Assembly (NCBI GenBank): GCA_002356515.1
Contig: AP017605.1
Span: 6,743,020 to 6,807,019 of the forward strand
DNA: 64,000 bases
Direction of reading: 5' to 3'
From: Mesorhizobium loti
Lineage (GTDB): Bacteria; Pseudomonadota; Alphaproteobacteria; Rhizobiales; Rhizobiaceae
Made by a program: the position numbers and the translations under genes. The notes under the pieces are model-generated. The model ran no database searches and was not told the origin of the DNA. It saw nothing but the letters and a program-made list of their open reading frames with translations. Of the stretch, positions 17,778-25,229 are shown one piece after another. The first letter of the stretch is position 1. Every line of letters begins with the position of its first letter.

Positions 17778-17870
17778 TTGCCAACAGAGCAGACTTGCGC
17801 TCTTTGCGGCGTCGCCTTCCCTGCCATATGAAGGTCACTGACGGAATGCGCACATTGCAGGAGATTGTTC

Positions 17871-19517
17871 ATGACCAAAGGTTCGGATCTGTTCGTTGCG
17901 GCCCTCGAGAACGAAGGGGTCGACCGGATCTTCGGCATTCCGGGCGAAGAAAATCTCGACATCGTCGAATCGATCCGCCGCTCGTCGATCCAGCTGATCC
18001 TGACCCGCCATGAGCAGGCCGCTGCCTTCATGGCCGCCACCTATGGCAGGCTCACCGGCAAGGCGGGCGTGTGCATCACCACGCTTGGCCCCGGCGCGCT
18101 CAACCTGACGACCGGCGCGGCTTATGCGCTGCTCGGCGCGATGCCGATGATCATGATCACCGGCCAGAAGGGCATATTGTCGTCGCGGCAGGCGCGCTTC
18201 CAGATTGTCGACATCGTCGCGGCGATGAAGCCGCTGACCAAGCTGTCGCGCCAGATCGTCTCGCCCAAGATGATCCCGTCGCTGGTGCGCGAAGCTTTTC
18301 GCGTTGCCCAGGAAGAGCGTCCCGGCCCCGTGCATCTGGAACTGCCGGAAGACATTGCGGCGGCGGAGTGCGAGCCGATCGCACTGGTGCCGACGCACCC
18401 GGTCGAACTGCCGCTCGCCAGCCCGGGCGCGCTCGATCGCGCCGCCCGCATGATCATTGAGGCGAAACGTCCGCTGCTGATGTTCGGCGCGGCGGCGTCG
18501 CGGCCGCGCGTGACCCCCGATGTCGCGCAGTTCGTGCTGCGCACGCAAATTCCCTATTTCACCACGCAGATGGGCAAGGGCACCGTGCCTGGCGGCACCG
18601 AACTCTACATGGGAACGGCCGCCCTTTCGGAGCGCGACTATGTGCACGAGGCCATCGAACAGGCCGACCTGATCATCACTATCGGCCACGACACGGTCGA
18701 GAAACCGCCCTTCATCATGGGCGCCAACGGACCGAAGGTCATCCATGTCGGCTATCAAACAGCCGATGTCGAGCAGGTCTATTTCCCGCAGGCCGAGATC
18801 GTCGGCGACCTCGGTCCTTCGCTGGCGCTTCTGGCGGACCGTATCGAGGGCAAGATCCCCAACGCACAGGCCTTGCTGCCGCTGCGCGAAGGCATTCTGA
18901 GCCGCATCGCCGCACGCGCCACCGAGGACCGCTTCACGCCGCAGCGCATCGTGCATGATGTCCGCGCCGTGATGCCGGCGGACGGAATCCTCGCCCTCGA
19001 CAACGGCATGTACAAGATCTGGTTCGCGCGCAACTACCGCACGCGCATGGCAAACACGCTGCTGCTCGACAATGCGCTCGCCACCATGGGCGCCGGCCTG
19101 CCGTCGGCGATGATGGCGTCACTGCTCTATCCCAACCGCCGTGTCATGGCCATTTGCGGCGATGGCGGGTTCATGATGAACAGCCAGGAACTGGAAACCG
19201 CCGTCCGACTCAAGCTCAACCTCGTCGTCCTGCTGCTTGAGGACCATGCCTATGGCATGATCCGCTGGAAGCAGGCGGTCGACGAATTTCCGGATTTTGG
19301 CATGACCTTCGGCAATCCGGATTTCGTCAAATACGCCGAGGCCTATGGCGCCAAGGGAACCAGGATTGCGGAAATCGCCGCCTTGCGGCCGGCGCTGGAA
19401 CAGGCCTTCACCGGCGGCGGCGTGCATCTTGTCGTCGTGCCCATCGACTATTCCGAAAACACCCGGGTGCTCGTCGACGAATTGCGCGAGCGGCTGCCGG
19501 CGCCGCGCACGCCCTGA
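17871..19517 (+). CDS. Thiamine-diphosphate enzyme, acetolactate-synthase large-subunit-like
   Basis: A 548-residue three-domain ThDP enzyme. The catalytic glutamate is in ILTRHEQAAAFMA near residue 51, the central domain spans about 190-330, and the cofactor motif GDGGFMMNSQELET lies near residue 425. Family members condense pyruvate to acetolactate or act on related 2-keto acids. No small regulatory subunit gene is nearby, so it is probably a catabolic or stand-alone form. I chose the ATG at 17871 over the TTG two codons upstream because GCAGGAG lies 7 nt before it. Confidence 0.85.
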   Translation: MTKGSDLFVAALENEGVDRIFGIPGEENLDIVESIRRSSIQLILTRHEQAAAFMAATYGRLTGKAGVCITTLGPGALNLTTGAAYALLGAMPMIMITGQKGILSSRQARFQIVDIVAAMKPLTKLSRQIVSPKMIPSLVREAFRVAQEERPGPVHLELPEDIAAAECEPIALVPTHPVELPLASPGALDRAARMIIEAKRPLLMFGAAASRPRVTPDVAQFVLRTQIPYFTTQMGKGTVPGGTELYMGTAALSERDYVHEAIEQADLIITIGHDTVEKPPFIMGANGPKVIHVGYQTADVEQVYFPQAEIVGDLGPSLALLADRIEGKIPNAQALLPLREGILSRIAARATEDRFTPQRIVHDVRAVMPADGILALDNGMYKIWFARNYRTRMANTLLLDNALATMGAGLPSAMMASLLYPNRRVMAICGDGGFMMNSQELETAVRLKLNLVVLLLEDHAYGMIRWKQAVDEFPDFGMTFGNPDFVKYAEAYGAKGTRIAEIAALRPALEQAFTGGGVHLVVVPIDYSENTRVLVDELRERLPAPRTP

Positions 19518-19542
19518 CGGCAGCGGCAAAGCCGCCGTCAGG
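19513..19542. terminator. Bulged hairpin between convergent genes
   Basis: CCTGACGGC (19513-19521) pairs with GCCGTCAGG (19534-19542), with a smaller GGC/GCC pairing inside. It starts at the stop of the thiamine-diphosphate enzyme gene and lies 20 nt beyond the stop of the binding-protein gene on the other strand. No T-run follows on either strand. Confidence 0.55.
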
Positions 19543-19562
19543 ATTGGTTGGAACGAGGGCCT

Positions 19563-20732
19563 CTACACCTTGCAGTAAGGCGTAACCGGCGTGATGGTGC
19601 CGAAATCCCTAGCGATCTCGTAGCTGATGCCGTCCGCCGCAGCCTTGCCCACATAGGAGTGGCAGAGCGTGTGGTTGTTGGAGGCATCGACACGGATCTT
19701 GCCTTGGGGGGCGTCGAACTCGATGGTCGGCAGCGCCTTAAGCACATCGTCGTCCTTCAGCGATCCGGCCTTCTCGGCGGCCAGCGCATAGAGATGCAGG
19801 CCGTTGTAGCCGGCCTCGCCAATGCCGTTGACCATCTTCTCCTGGCCGAACTTCTCGCGGAAGCTCGCGATGAACTTCTTGTTGATCGGATTGTCGAGCG
19901 CCATCCAGTAGGGCTGCGGCGCGTAGGTGCCGGCCGCCACGCCGGGCGGCAGCGCGTCCTTGTTGAAGACCTCGTCGAGCGGCGCGATCAGCGGCTGCTT
20001 GATGTCGAAAGAGCGATACTGCTTGAGCTGGGTGACCGCGTCGTTGCCGACCACCATCGACCAGACGACATCGGGCTTCAGCGATTTGATCTTCTGGAAG
20101 GCCGGGCCGAAATCCGTGGTGCCGAACGGATAGTAGTCGGCGCCGATGATCTTGCCGCCGGCCTTGTCATAGGCGGCCGTGATCGCCTCGGTCATCTTCT
20201 GCGGCCAGGCATAGTCCGAGGCCATGATGTAGATGGTCTTGCCGAGGTTCTCGGCCACCCACGGCATCATCGGGTCAACCTGCTGCATCGGGATCGGGCC
20301 GGTGGCGACGAAGTAGCGGTTGCATTCGCCGCCTTCGAAATTGGTCGGGTAGAAAAACAGCTTCTTGGCTTTCGAGGTCACCGACAGCGTTGCGCTGCGC
20401 TCGGGCGAAATGATCGTGCCCATGATCACGTCGACCTTGTCCTCGTTGAGAAGCTTGCGTGCCTTGTCGATGGCGCCCTTGGTCGTGGTCTGGTTATCCT
20501 CGATGAACAGTTCGACCTGGCGGCCGCCAATGCCGTTGGCGGCGTTGAGTTCGGCGGCGGCGAGCTTGTAGCAGTTGAGCAGCGTCTCGCCGAGGATCGC
20601 CTGCAGCCCGGTGATCGGGATCGACAGGCCGACCTTGACGGTGTCGGCGGCGCGCAGGATCGACGGCGCGCCGACCATGGCGAAGGCGGCGGCAGCGCCG
20701 CCGGATTTGAGGATCGTTCTTCTGCTTATCAT
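19563..20732 (-). CDS. Urea/amide-type ABC transporter substrate-binding protein
   Basis: A 389-residue type I periplasmic receptor. The N-terminus has a twin-arginine-like start (MISRRTILKSGGAAAAFAM) and a cleavage region near ILRAAD, so Tat export is likely. FYPTNFEGGECNRYF near residue 130 and PIPMQQVDP match the UrtA/AmiC branch rather than LivJ. It is the last gene of the cluster, after the ATPases. Ligand candidates are short amides, urea-like compounds or acylated polyamines; the last comes only from the adjacent deacetylase. Confidence 0.88.
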   Translation of the reverse strand: MISRRTILKSGGAAAAFAMVGAPSILRAADTVKVGLSIPITGLQAILGETLLNCYKLAAAELNAANGIGGRQVELFIEDNQTTTKGAIDKARKLLNEDKVDVIMGTIISPERSATLSVTSKAKKLFFYPTNFEGGECNRYFVATGPIPMQQVDPMMPWVAENLGKTIYIMASDYAWPQKMTEAITAAYDKAGGKIIGADYYPFGTTDFGPAFQKIKSLKPDVVWSMVVGNDAVTQLKQYRSFDIKQPLIAPLDEVFNKDALPPGVAAGTYAPQPYWMALDNPINKKFIASFREKFGQEKMVNGIGEAGYNGLHLYALAAEKAGSLKDDDVLKALPTIEFDAPQGKIRVDASNNHTLCHSYVGKAAADGISYEIARDFGTITPVTPYCKV

Positions 20733-20773
20733 TGTTATGTTCCCTTCCAGTCCAGGCGCGCCCCATGCACGCC

Positions 20774-21475
20774 TTACAAAGCCAGCAAGTCTTTCAGCAG
20801 GGTCTCGTCGGCGAATGCCTCCGGCGTACCCTCGTGGACGATCCTGCCTTTCTCCATCACCAGGCAGCGGTCCGCCGCCTTGAGAACGAGATCGAGATTC
20901 TGCTCGACCAGAACGATCGCGATGCCGCGCTCGCGGGCGATGCGCGGCACCAGTTCGGCGATCGACTGCACGATGTTCGGCTGGATGCCTTCCGAGGGCT
21001 CGTCGAGCAGCAGCACCGAGGGCAGGCCGCACAGCGCGCGGCCGATCGCCAGCATCTGCTGCTGGCCACCCGAAAGCGTGCCGGCGATTTGCGCCTCGCG
21101 TTCGCGCAGGATCGGGAAATAGCCGAAGATGTCGTCAGGAATGCCGCCATCGCCCCTATCCCTGGCGGCTCGGGTGCCGACCTCCAGGTTCTGGCGTACG
21201 GTCAACTGATTGAAGATGCCGCGGCCCTGCGGCACATGCGCGATGCCAGCCCGCGCCCGGCGGAAGGCCGCCGCGTTGGTAAGGTCCTGGTCGCCGAGAA
21301 CCACGGCGCCGCCGCTCGCCTTCAAGCCACCGGCAATGACGCGCAGCAGCGTCGTCTTGCCGGCGCCGTTGCGGCCGAGCAGGCCGACGACTTCGCCCGG
21401 CGCCACGCTGAGATCGATGCCGTTCAGAACCGGGAGCAGGCCGTAGCCGGCCGAGACCGCCATTGTCCGCAGCAT
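20774..21475 (-). CDS. ABC transporter ATP-binding protein (UrtE/LivF-like)
   Basis: A 233-residue ATPase with Walker A GRNGAGKTT near residue 34, signature LSGGQQQMLAIGRAL near residue 133, and Walker B VLLLDEPSEGIQP. The SEGIQPNIV segment after Walker B is typical of the UrtE group. It starts 2 nt after the stop of the partner ATPase gene (21478). It should form a heterodimer with that ATPase on the inner face of the membrane. Confidence 0.92.
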   Translation of the reverse strand: MLRTMAVSAGYGLLPVLNGIDLSVAPGEVVGLLGRNGAGKTTLLRVIAGGLKASGGAVVLGDQDLTNAAAFRRARAGIAHVPQGRGIFNQLTVRQNLEVGTRAARDRGDGGIPDDIFGYFPILREREAQIAGTLSGGQQQMLAIGRALCGLPSVLLLDEPSEGIQPNIVQSIAELVPRIARERGIAIVLVEQNLDLVLKAADRCLVMEKGRIVHEGTPEAFADETLLKDLLAL

Positions 21476-21477
21476 GG

Positions 21478-22182
21478 TCAGCGCCTCCCCAGATAGACGT
21501 CGCGGACCATTTCGTCGGTCTCGATGTCGTGGAAAGGACCGCTGCGCAGCCGGCGTCCCTGATGCAGCACCAGCGTCTCGCAGTTCAGCGCCCGCACGAA
21601 GCGAATGTCGTGCTCGACGGCGACGATCGAGAACTCGCCCTTGAGCCGCAGCAGCATCTCGGCGGTCGCCAGCGTCTCCTGCGGCGTCATGCCGGCGGTC
21701 GGCTCGTCGAGCAAAAGCAGCCTTGGCTCGATCGCCAGCGCCATGCCGATCTCAAGCCATTGCTTCTGGCCGTGCGCCAGTTCACCGGCCAGCGTGGTGG
21801 CGCGGCCGCCAAGCGCGACCAGGTCCATGAGGTCACGGATCGGACGAGCCGGGGAGGGCGCGCCCCACCGCGCGACCTTCAGATTGTCTTCCACCGAGAG
21901 GCTCGGAAAGACCGACGGAATCTGGAATTTTCGCGCGATGCCGAGCCGGGCGATGCGGTGCAGCGGCAGGCCGGCAATGTCGTGGCCGAGGAAGCGCACG
22001 CTGCCGCTGGTCGGGCGAAGCGTGCCGGTCAAAAGGTTGAGGAAGGTGCTCTTGCCGGCGCCGTTCGGCCCGATGATGCAGCAGAGCTCCTTGTCGCGGA
22101 CCGTCAGGTTCAGCCCTTCCAGCGCCTGCAGTCCGCCGAAGCGGATGCCGACATTTTCGGCGTGGAGCAGGACATCGCTCAT
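21478..22182 (-). CDS. ABC transporter ATP-binding protein (UrtD/LivG-like)
   Basis: A 234-residue ATPase with Walker A GPNGAGKST near residue 37 and Walker B LLLDEPTAGMTPQET. The signature is shifted to LAHGQKQWLEIGMAL (HGQ instead of SGG), the variant usual in UrtD-type subunits. This supports the urea/amide assignment. I chose the ATG at 22182, which overlaps the permease stop as ATGA; the open frame to 22296 only extends into the permease gene. Confidence 0.91.
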   Translation of the reverse strand: MSDVLLHAENVGIRFGGLQALEGLNLTVRDKELCCIIGPNGAGKSTFLNLLTGTLRPTSGSVRFLGHDIAGLPLHRIARLGIARKFQIPSVFPSLSVEDNLKVARWGAPSPARPIRDLMDLVALGGRATTLAGELAHGQKQWLEIGMALAIEPRLLLLDEPTAGMTPQETLATAEMLLRLKGEFSIVAVEHDIRFVRALNCETLVLHQGRRLRSGPFHDIETDEMVRDVYLGRR

Positions 22183-23165
22183 TGCGCGCGTCTCCGGCCT
22201 TTGAACAGGCTCTTCAGCCGCGCATAGATCGAAAGGATGCCGTCCGGCAGGACGAAGACGATGATGACGAAGACGCAGCCGAGCAGCAGCGGCCACAGGC
22301 TCGGATTGAAGCTGCTGATCGTCTGCTGCGCGCGCTGGATGGCGATGGCGCCCAGCACCGGACCAAGCAGCGTGCCGCGTCCGCCGACCGCCACCCAGAC
22401 GATCACTTCGGTCGACAGCAGCAGCCCGGAAAGGTCAGGCGCTACAAGCCCGGCCATGCAGACATAGAGCGCACCGGCAAGCCCGGCGATTGCGGCAGAC
22501 AGGACGAAGGTGACGAGCAGCCGCAATGGCGCATTGTGGCCAAGCGCAGCCGCGCGGACTTCATTGTCCTGGATGGCGGTCAGCACCGTGCCCCAGCGGC
22601 CGCGGCTGATCGACCAAAGCGCCAGCACAACCACCGCTACGATGGACGCGACGAAGATGTAGGAAGGCAGATCCTGGCTGAGATCGACATGCATCCCGCC
22701 AAGGTCGAATTCGATCGGTGGGATGCCGATCAGGCCGCTGTCGCCACCGGTGACCGAACTCCAGGAGACCGCGGCCTGCTGGCAGATGACGCCCATGGCC
22801 AGCGTCACGATGGTGAAGTAACTGCCGCGGATGCCGCCGAAGAACAGGAAGTAGCCGATGATGGCGGCGACGAAGGCAGCCCCCGCCACCGCGCCCATAA
22901 TGCCGAGCAGGCTGCCGAAGGGGATGGCGTCGTTGAGCGTGATGAGCGCCATGATGTAGCCGCCAATGCCGAAAAAGGCGGCGTGGCCGAAACACAGGAT
23001 TCCGGTGCGGCCCCAGAAGAAATCGAGGCTCGCGGCGAACAGGCCGAAGATCAGCGCATCGCGGATCACCGTCAGCTGGTAGCCGTCGGCGAAGAGCGGA
23101 TAGAGAACCGCGAGCACCACGCAGACGGCGAAGATCAGCAGCCAGTTGCGGTCGCGGGCGATCAT
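22179..23165 (-). CDS. ABC transporter permease (UrtC/LivM-like)
   Basis: A 328-residue membrane protein with about ten hydrophobic segments. The LivM-type sequence TGILCFGHAAFFGIGGY lies near residue 54 and the AIQDNEVRAAALGHN coupling loop near 195. The tail is basic (RLKSLFKGRRRAQ) as in cytoplasmic ends. It overlaps its neighbours on both sides by ATGA, which suggests strict co-translation with the other permease and the ATPases. Confidence 0.92.
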   Translation of the reverse strand: MIARDRNWLLIFAVCVVLAVLYPLFADGYQLTVIRDALIFGLFAASLDFFWGRTGILCFGHAAFFGIGGYIMALITLNDAIPFGSLLGIMGAVAGAAFVAAIIGYFLFFGGIRGSYFTIVTLAMGVICQQAAVSWSSVTGGDSGLIGIPPIEFDLGGMHVDLSQDLPSYIFVASIVAVVVLALWSISRGRWGTVLTAIQDNEVRAAALGHNAPLRLLVTFVLSAAIAGLAGALYVCMAGLVAPDLSGLLLSTEVIVWVAVGGRGTLLGPVLGAIAIQRAQQTISSFNPSLWPLLLGCVFVIIVFVLPDGILSIYARLKSLFKGRRRAQ

Positions 23166-24019
23166 CGCGACGCTCCGTTGAACAGGCCGTTGGGCCGCAG
23201 GCGGACGGCGACGATGGCCGCCAGCAGCACGATCGCCTGCGCCAGCGATGGCGAAATCTGGTAGTTGAGGATGCTGGTCAGCCCGCCGACGAAGACGCTG
23301 CCGGCGACAAGCCCGCCGATCGAGCCGACGCCGCCGACGATGACGACGAAGAAGGCGTTGGCGAGATAGTTCACCCCCATCTGCGGCAGCACGATCGCCA
23401 GCGGCGCGACCAGCCCGCCGGCGAGCCCGGCAATGGCCGCGCCGAAGGTGAAGGCGATGGCGTAGGTGCGGCGCGTGTTGATGCCGACGCCCTCGGCCAT
23501 TTCGCGGTTCTGGATGACGGTGCGGATGTCGAGCCCGAAGGACGTCCGGCTGATCAGCAGGACGACGCCGAGCAAGGTCAGCATGGCGATCGCGATCAGG
23601 ATCAGCCGGTAGGCCGGATAGACGGTGAAGAACAGGTCGAACGTGCCCTCGATCGGCGGCGTCACCGGCTTGGCGCCGAGGCCGAAGGTCAGTTCCAGCC
23701 CTTGCTGCAGGATGAGGCTGACGCCCCAGGTGGCAAGCACGGTCGAGACTGGCCGCGAATAGAGGTGGCGGATGATGGCGAATTCCAGGATGCAGCCGAC
23801 CACCGCGCCGGCGATCGGTGCGGCGGCGAGCCCCAGCCAGAACGAGCCGCCGACGCTCTGGACGAAATAGACCGCGAAGGCGCCGACGGTGACGAACTCG
23901 CCATGCGCCAGATTGGTCACGTTCATCAGGCCGAAGCTGATTGCCAGCCCGAGCCCGACCAGCATCAGGATGCTGATCAGCGTGAGCGCGTTGAGGAGCG
24001 TGGTGACGACAAAATCCAT
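23162..24019 (-). CDS. ABC transporter permease (UrtB/LivH-like)
   Basis: A 285-residue permease with the LivH-type sequence LGLAISFGLMNVTNLAHGEF near residue 20 and the loop RTVIQNREMAEGVGINTRR near 155. I chose the ATG at 24019 because it starts directly with the first membrane segment and lies 4 nt after the deacetylase-like gene stop. The longer frame adds a cysteine-rich piece that belongs to that gene. It pairs with the 22179-23165 product. Confidence 0.91.
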   Translation of the reverse strand: MDFVVTTLLNALTLISILMLVGLGLAISFGLMNVTNLAHGEFVTVGAFAVYFVQSVGGSFWLGLAAAPIAGAVVGCILEFAIIRHLYSRPVSTVLATWGVSLILQQGLELTFGLGAKPVTPPIEGTFDLFFTVYPAYRLILIAIAMLTLLGVVLLISRTSFGLDIRTVIQNREMAEGVGINTRRTYAIAFTFGAAIAGLAGGLVAPLAIVLPQMGVNYLANAFFVVIVGGVGSIGGLVAGSVFVGGLTSILNYQISPSLAQAIVLLAAIVAVRLRPNGLFNGASR

Positions 24020-24023
24020 CGCG

Positions 24024-25145
24024 TCAGGCAGCACTGGCAAGGCGTTGGCGCAGGCCGGCGAGCAGGCCCTCGGCGGCATCGATCACTTGAGCCTGATGCG
24101 GCTGCAAATCCTGCCCGGCCCATTCGTCGATATGGTCCGATAGGGGATCGACCACTTCGGTGCGATGATTGGCCAGCGTCTCGATGACGGCGTGACCGCA
24201 GAACGGCACATAGCCCTCGGAGTAGCCGCCTTCATGGCTCATCATCAGGCGCCCGTTCGATGTCTCGGCAGCCAGCGCCACCATGCGCGCGGCAAGGCGC
24301 CGGAAGCACTCGCTGTTCAGCATCATGCGGCCGAGCGGATCGAAGCCGGACGCATCGAAGCCGGAAGCGACAATGACGAGATCCGGCTTGAAGGCGCGCA
24401 GTGCGGGGGCGACGACGCGGTCGAAGCTGGCTTCATAGGCGCCGGTGCCGCTGCCGGCCGGCAGCGGGACATTGATGTTGTAGCCTTCGCCTTCGCCCTT
24501 GCCATTGTCGGCCAGCGCGCCGCGCCCGGTCGGATAGAGATTGTCCTGGTGCAGGGAAATGGTCAGTACCGACGGATCGGAATAAAACACCGTCTCGGTG
24601 CCGTTGCCGTGATGCACGTCCCAGTCGACGATCGCTGCGCGGCCGAGCAGGCCCTCATGCTGCAGCCGGCGCACGGAGACGCCGATATTGGAGAACAGGC
24701 AGTTGCCCATCGCCTGGTCGGGCTCGGCATGGTGCCCGGGCGGCCGCGCCAGTGCATAGGCGTTGTCGACACGGCCGGTCAGCACCGCGCGCATCGCGGC
24801 ATAGGTGGTGCCGGCCGACAGGAGCGCGATGTCGAAACTGTTGAGGCCGATCGGCGCCTGCGGCCCGGCGAAGCCGGAGCCGCGCTCGCTGAGCATCCTG
24901 ATATCGTCGACATGGCGCTGCGTGTGGACGCGCAGCAGATCCTCGACCGTCACCGGCTCGGCGACGATCGGCACCAGATGGCGCGCCAGGCCGCTGACCT
25001 GGATCAGGTTGTTCAGCCGGCGCTTTGACCCCGGTGATTCCAGGTGCCGTCCGGGTTCCACGAAGCGGCCGGGAGGCATCATGTCGGCGCTGGAGCCGGT
25101 GTCATGCCACATCAGCTGTTCGTGAAAAACGTAACCTGTCGCCAT
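24024..25145 (-). CDS. Histone-deacetylase-family amidohydrolase (acetylpolyamine-amidohydrolase-like)
   Basis: A 373-residue zinc hydrolase of the arginase/deacetylase fold. The catalytic histidine pair is in RPPGHHAEPDQ near residue 140, two zinc ligands are in VDWDVHHGNGTE near residue 178, and the third is in SGFDASGFDPLG near 268. Bacterial relatives remove acetyl groups from polyamines and other small amides. It is first in the operon with the importer (4-nt gap), so it probably acts on the imported compound. The exact amide is unknown. Confidence 0.9.
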   Translation of the reverse strand: MATGYVFHEQLMWHDTGSSADMMPPGRFVEPGRHLESPGSKRRLNNLIQVSGLARHLVPIVAEPVTVEDLLRVHTQRHVDDIRMLSERGSGFAGPQAPIGLNSFDIALLSAGTTYAAMRAVLTGRVDNAYALARPPGHHAEPDQAMGNCLFSNIGVSVRRLQHEGLLGRAAIVDWDVHHGNGTETVFYSDPSVLTISLHQDNLYPTGRGALADNGKGEGEGYNINVPLPAGSGTGAYEASFDRVVAPALRAFKPDLVIVASGFDASGFDPLGRMMLNSECFRRLAARMVALAAETSNGRLMMSHEGGYSEGYVPFCGHAVIETLANHRTEVVDPLSDHIDEWAGQDLQPHQAQVIDAAEGLLAGLRQRLASAA

Positions 25146-25229
25146 AAGCAGCGTCCTCTGAAATCCAGACGACGCTAGCAGGCTAACGATCCCATGGCCC
25201 GACCCGAAAGAAGGGGTTGTGCCAGATGC

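Noticed and set aside
17865-17870. TTG start two codons before the thiamine-diphosphate enzyme ATG
   Set aside because: The ATG at 17871 has GCAGGAG at good spacing, and the extra two residues have no support.
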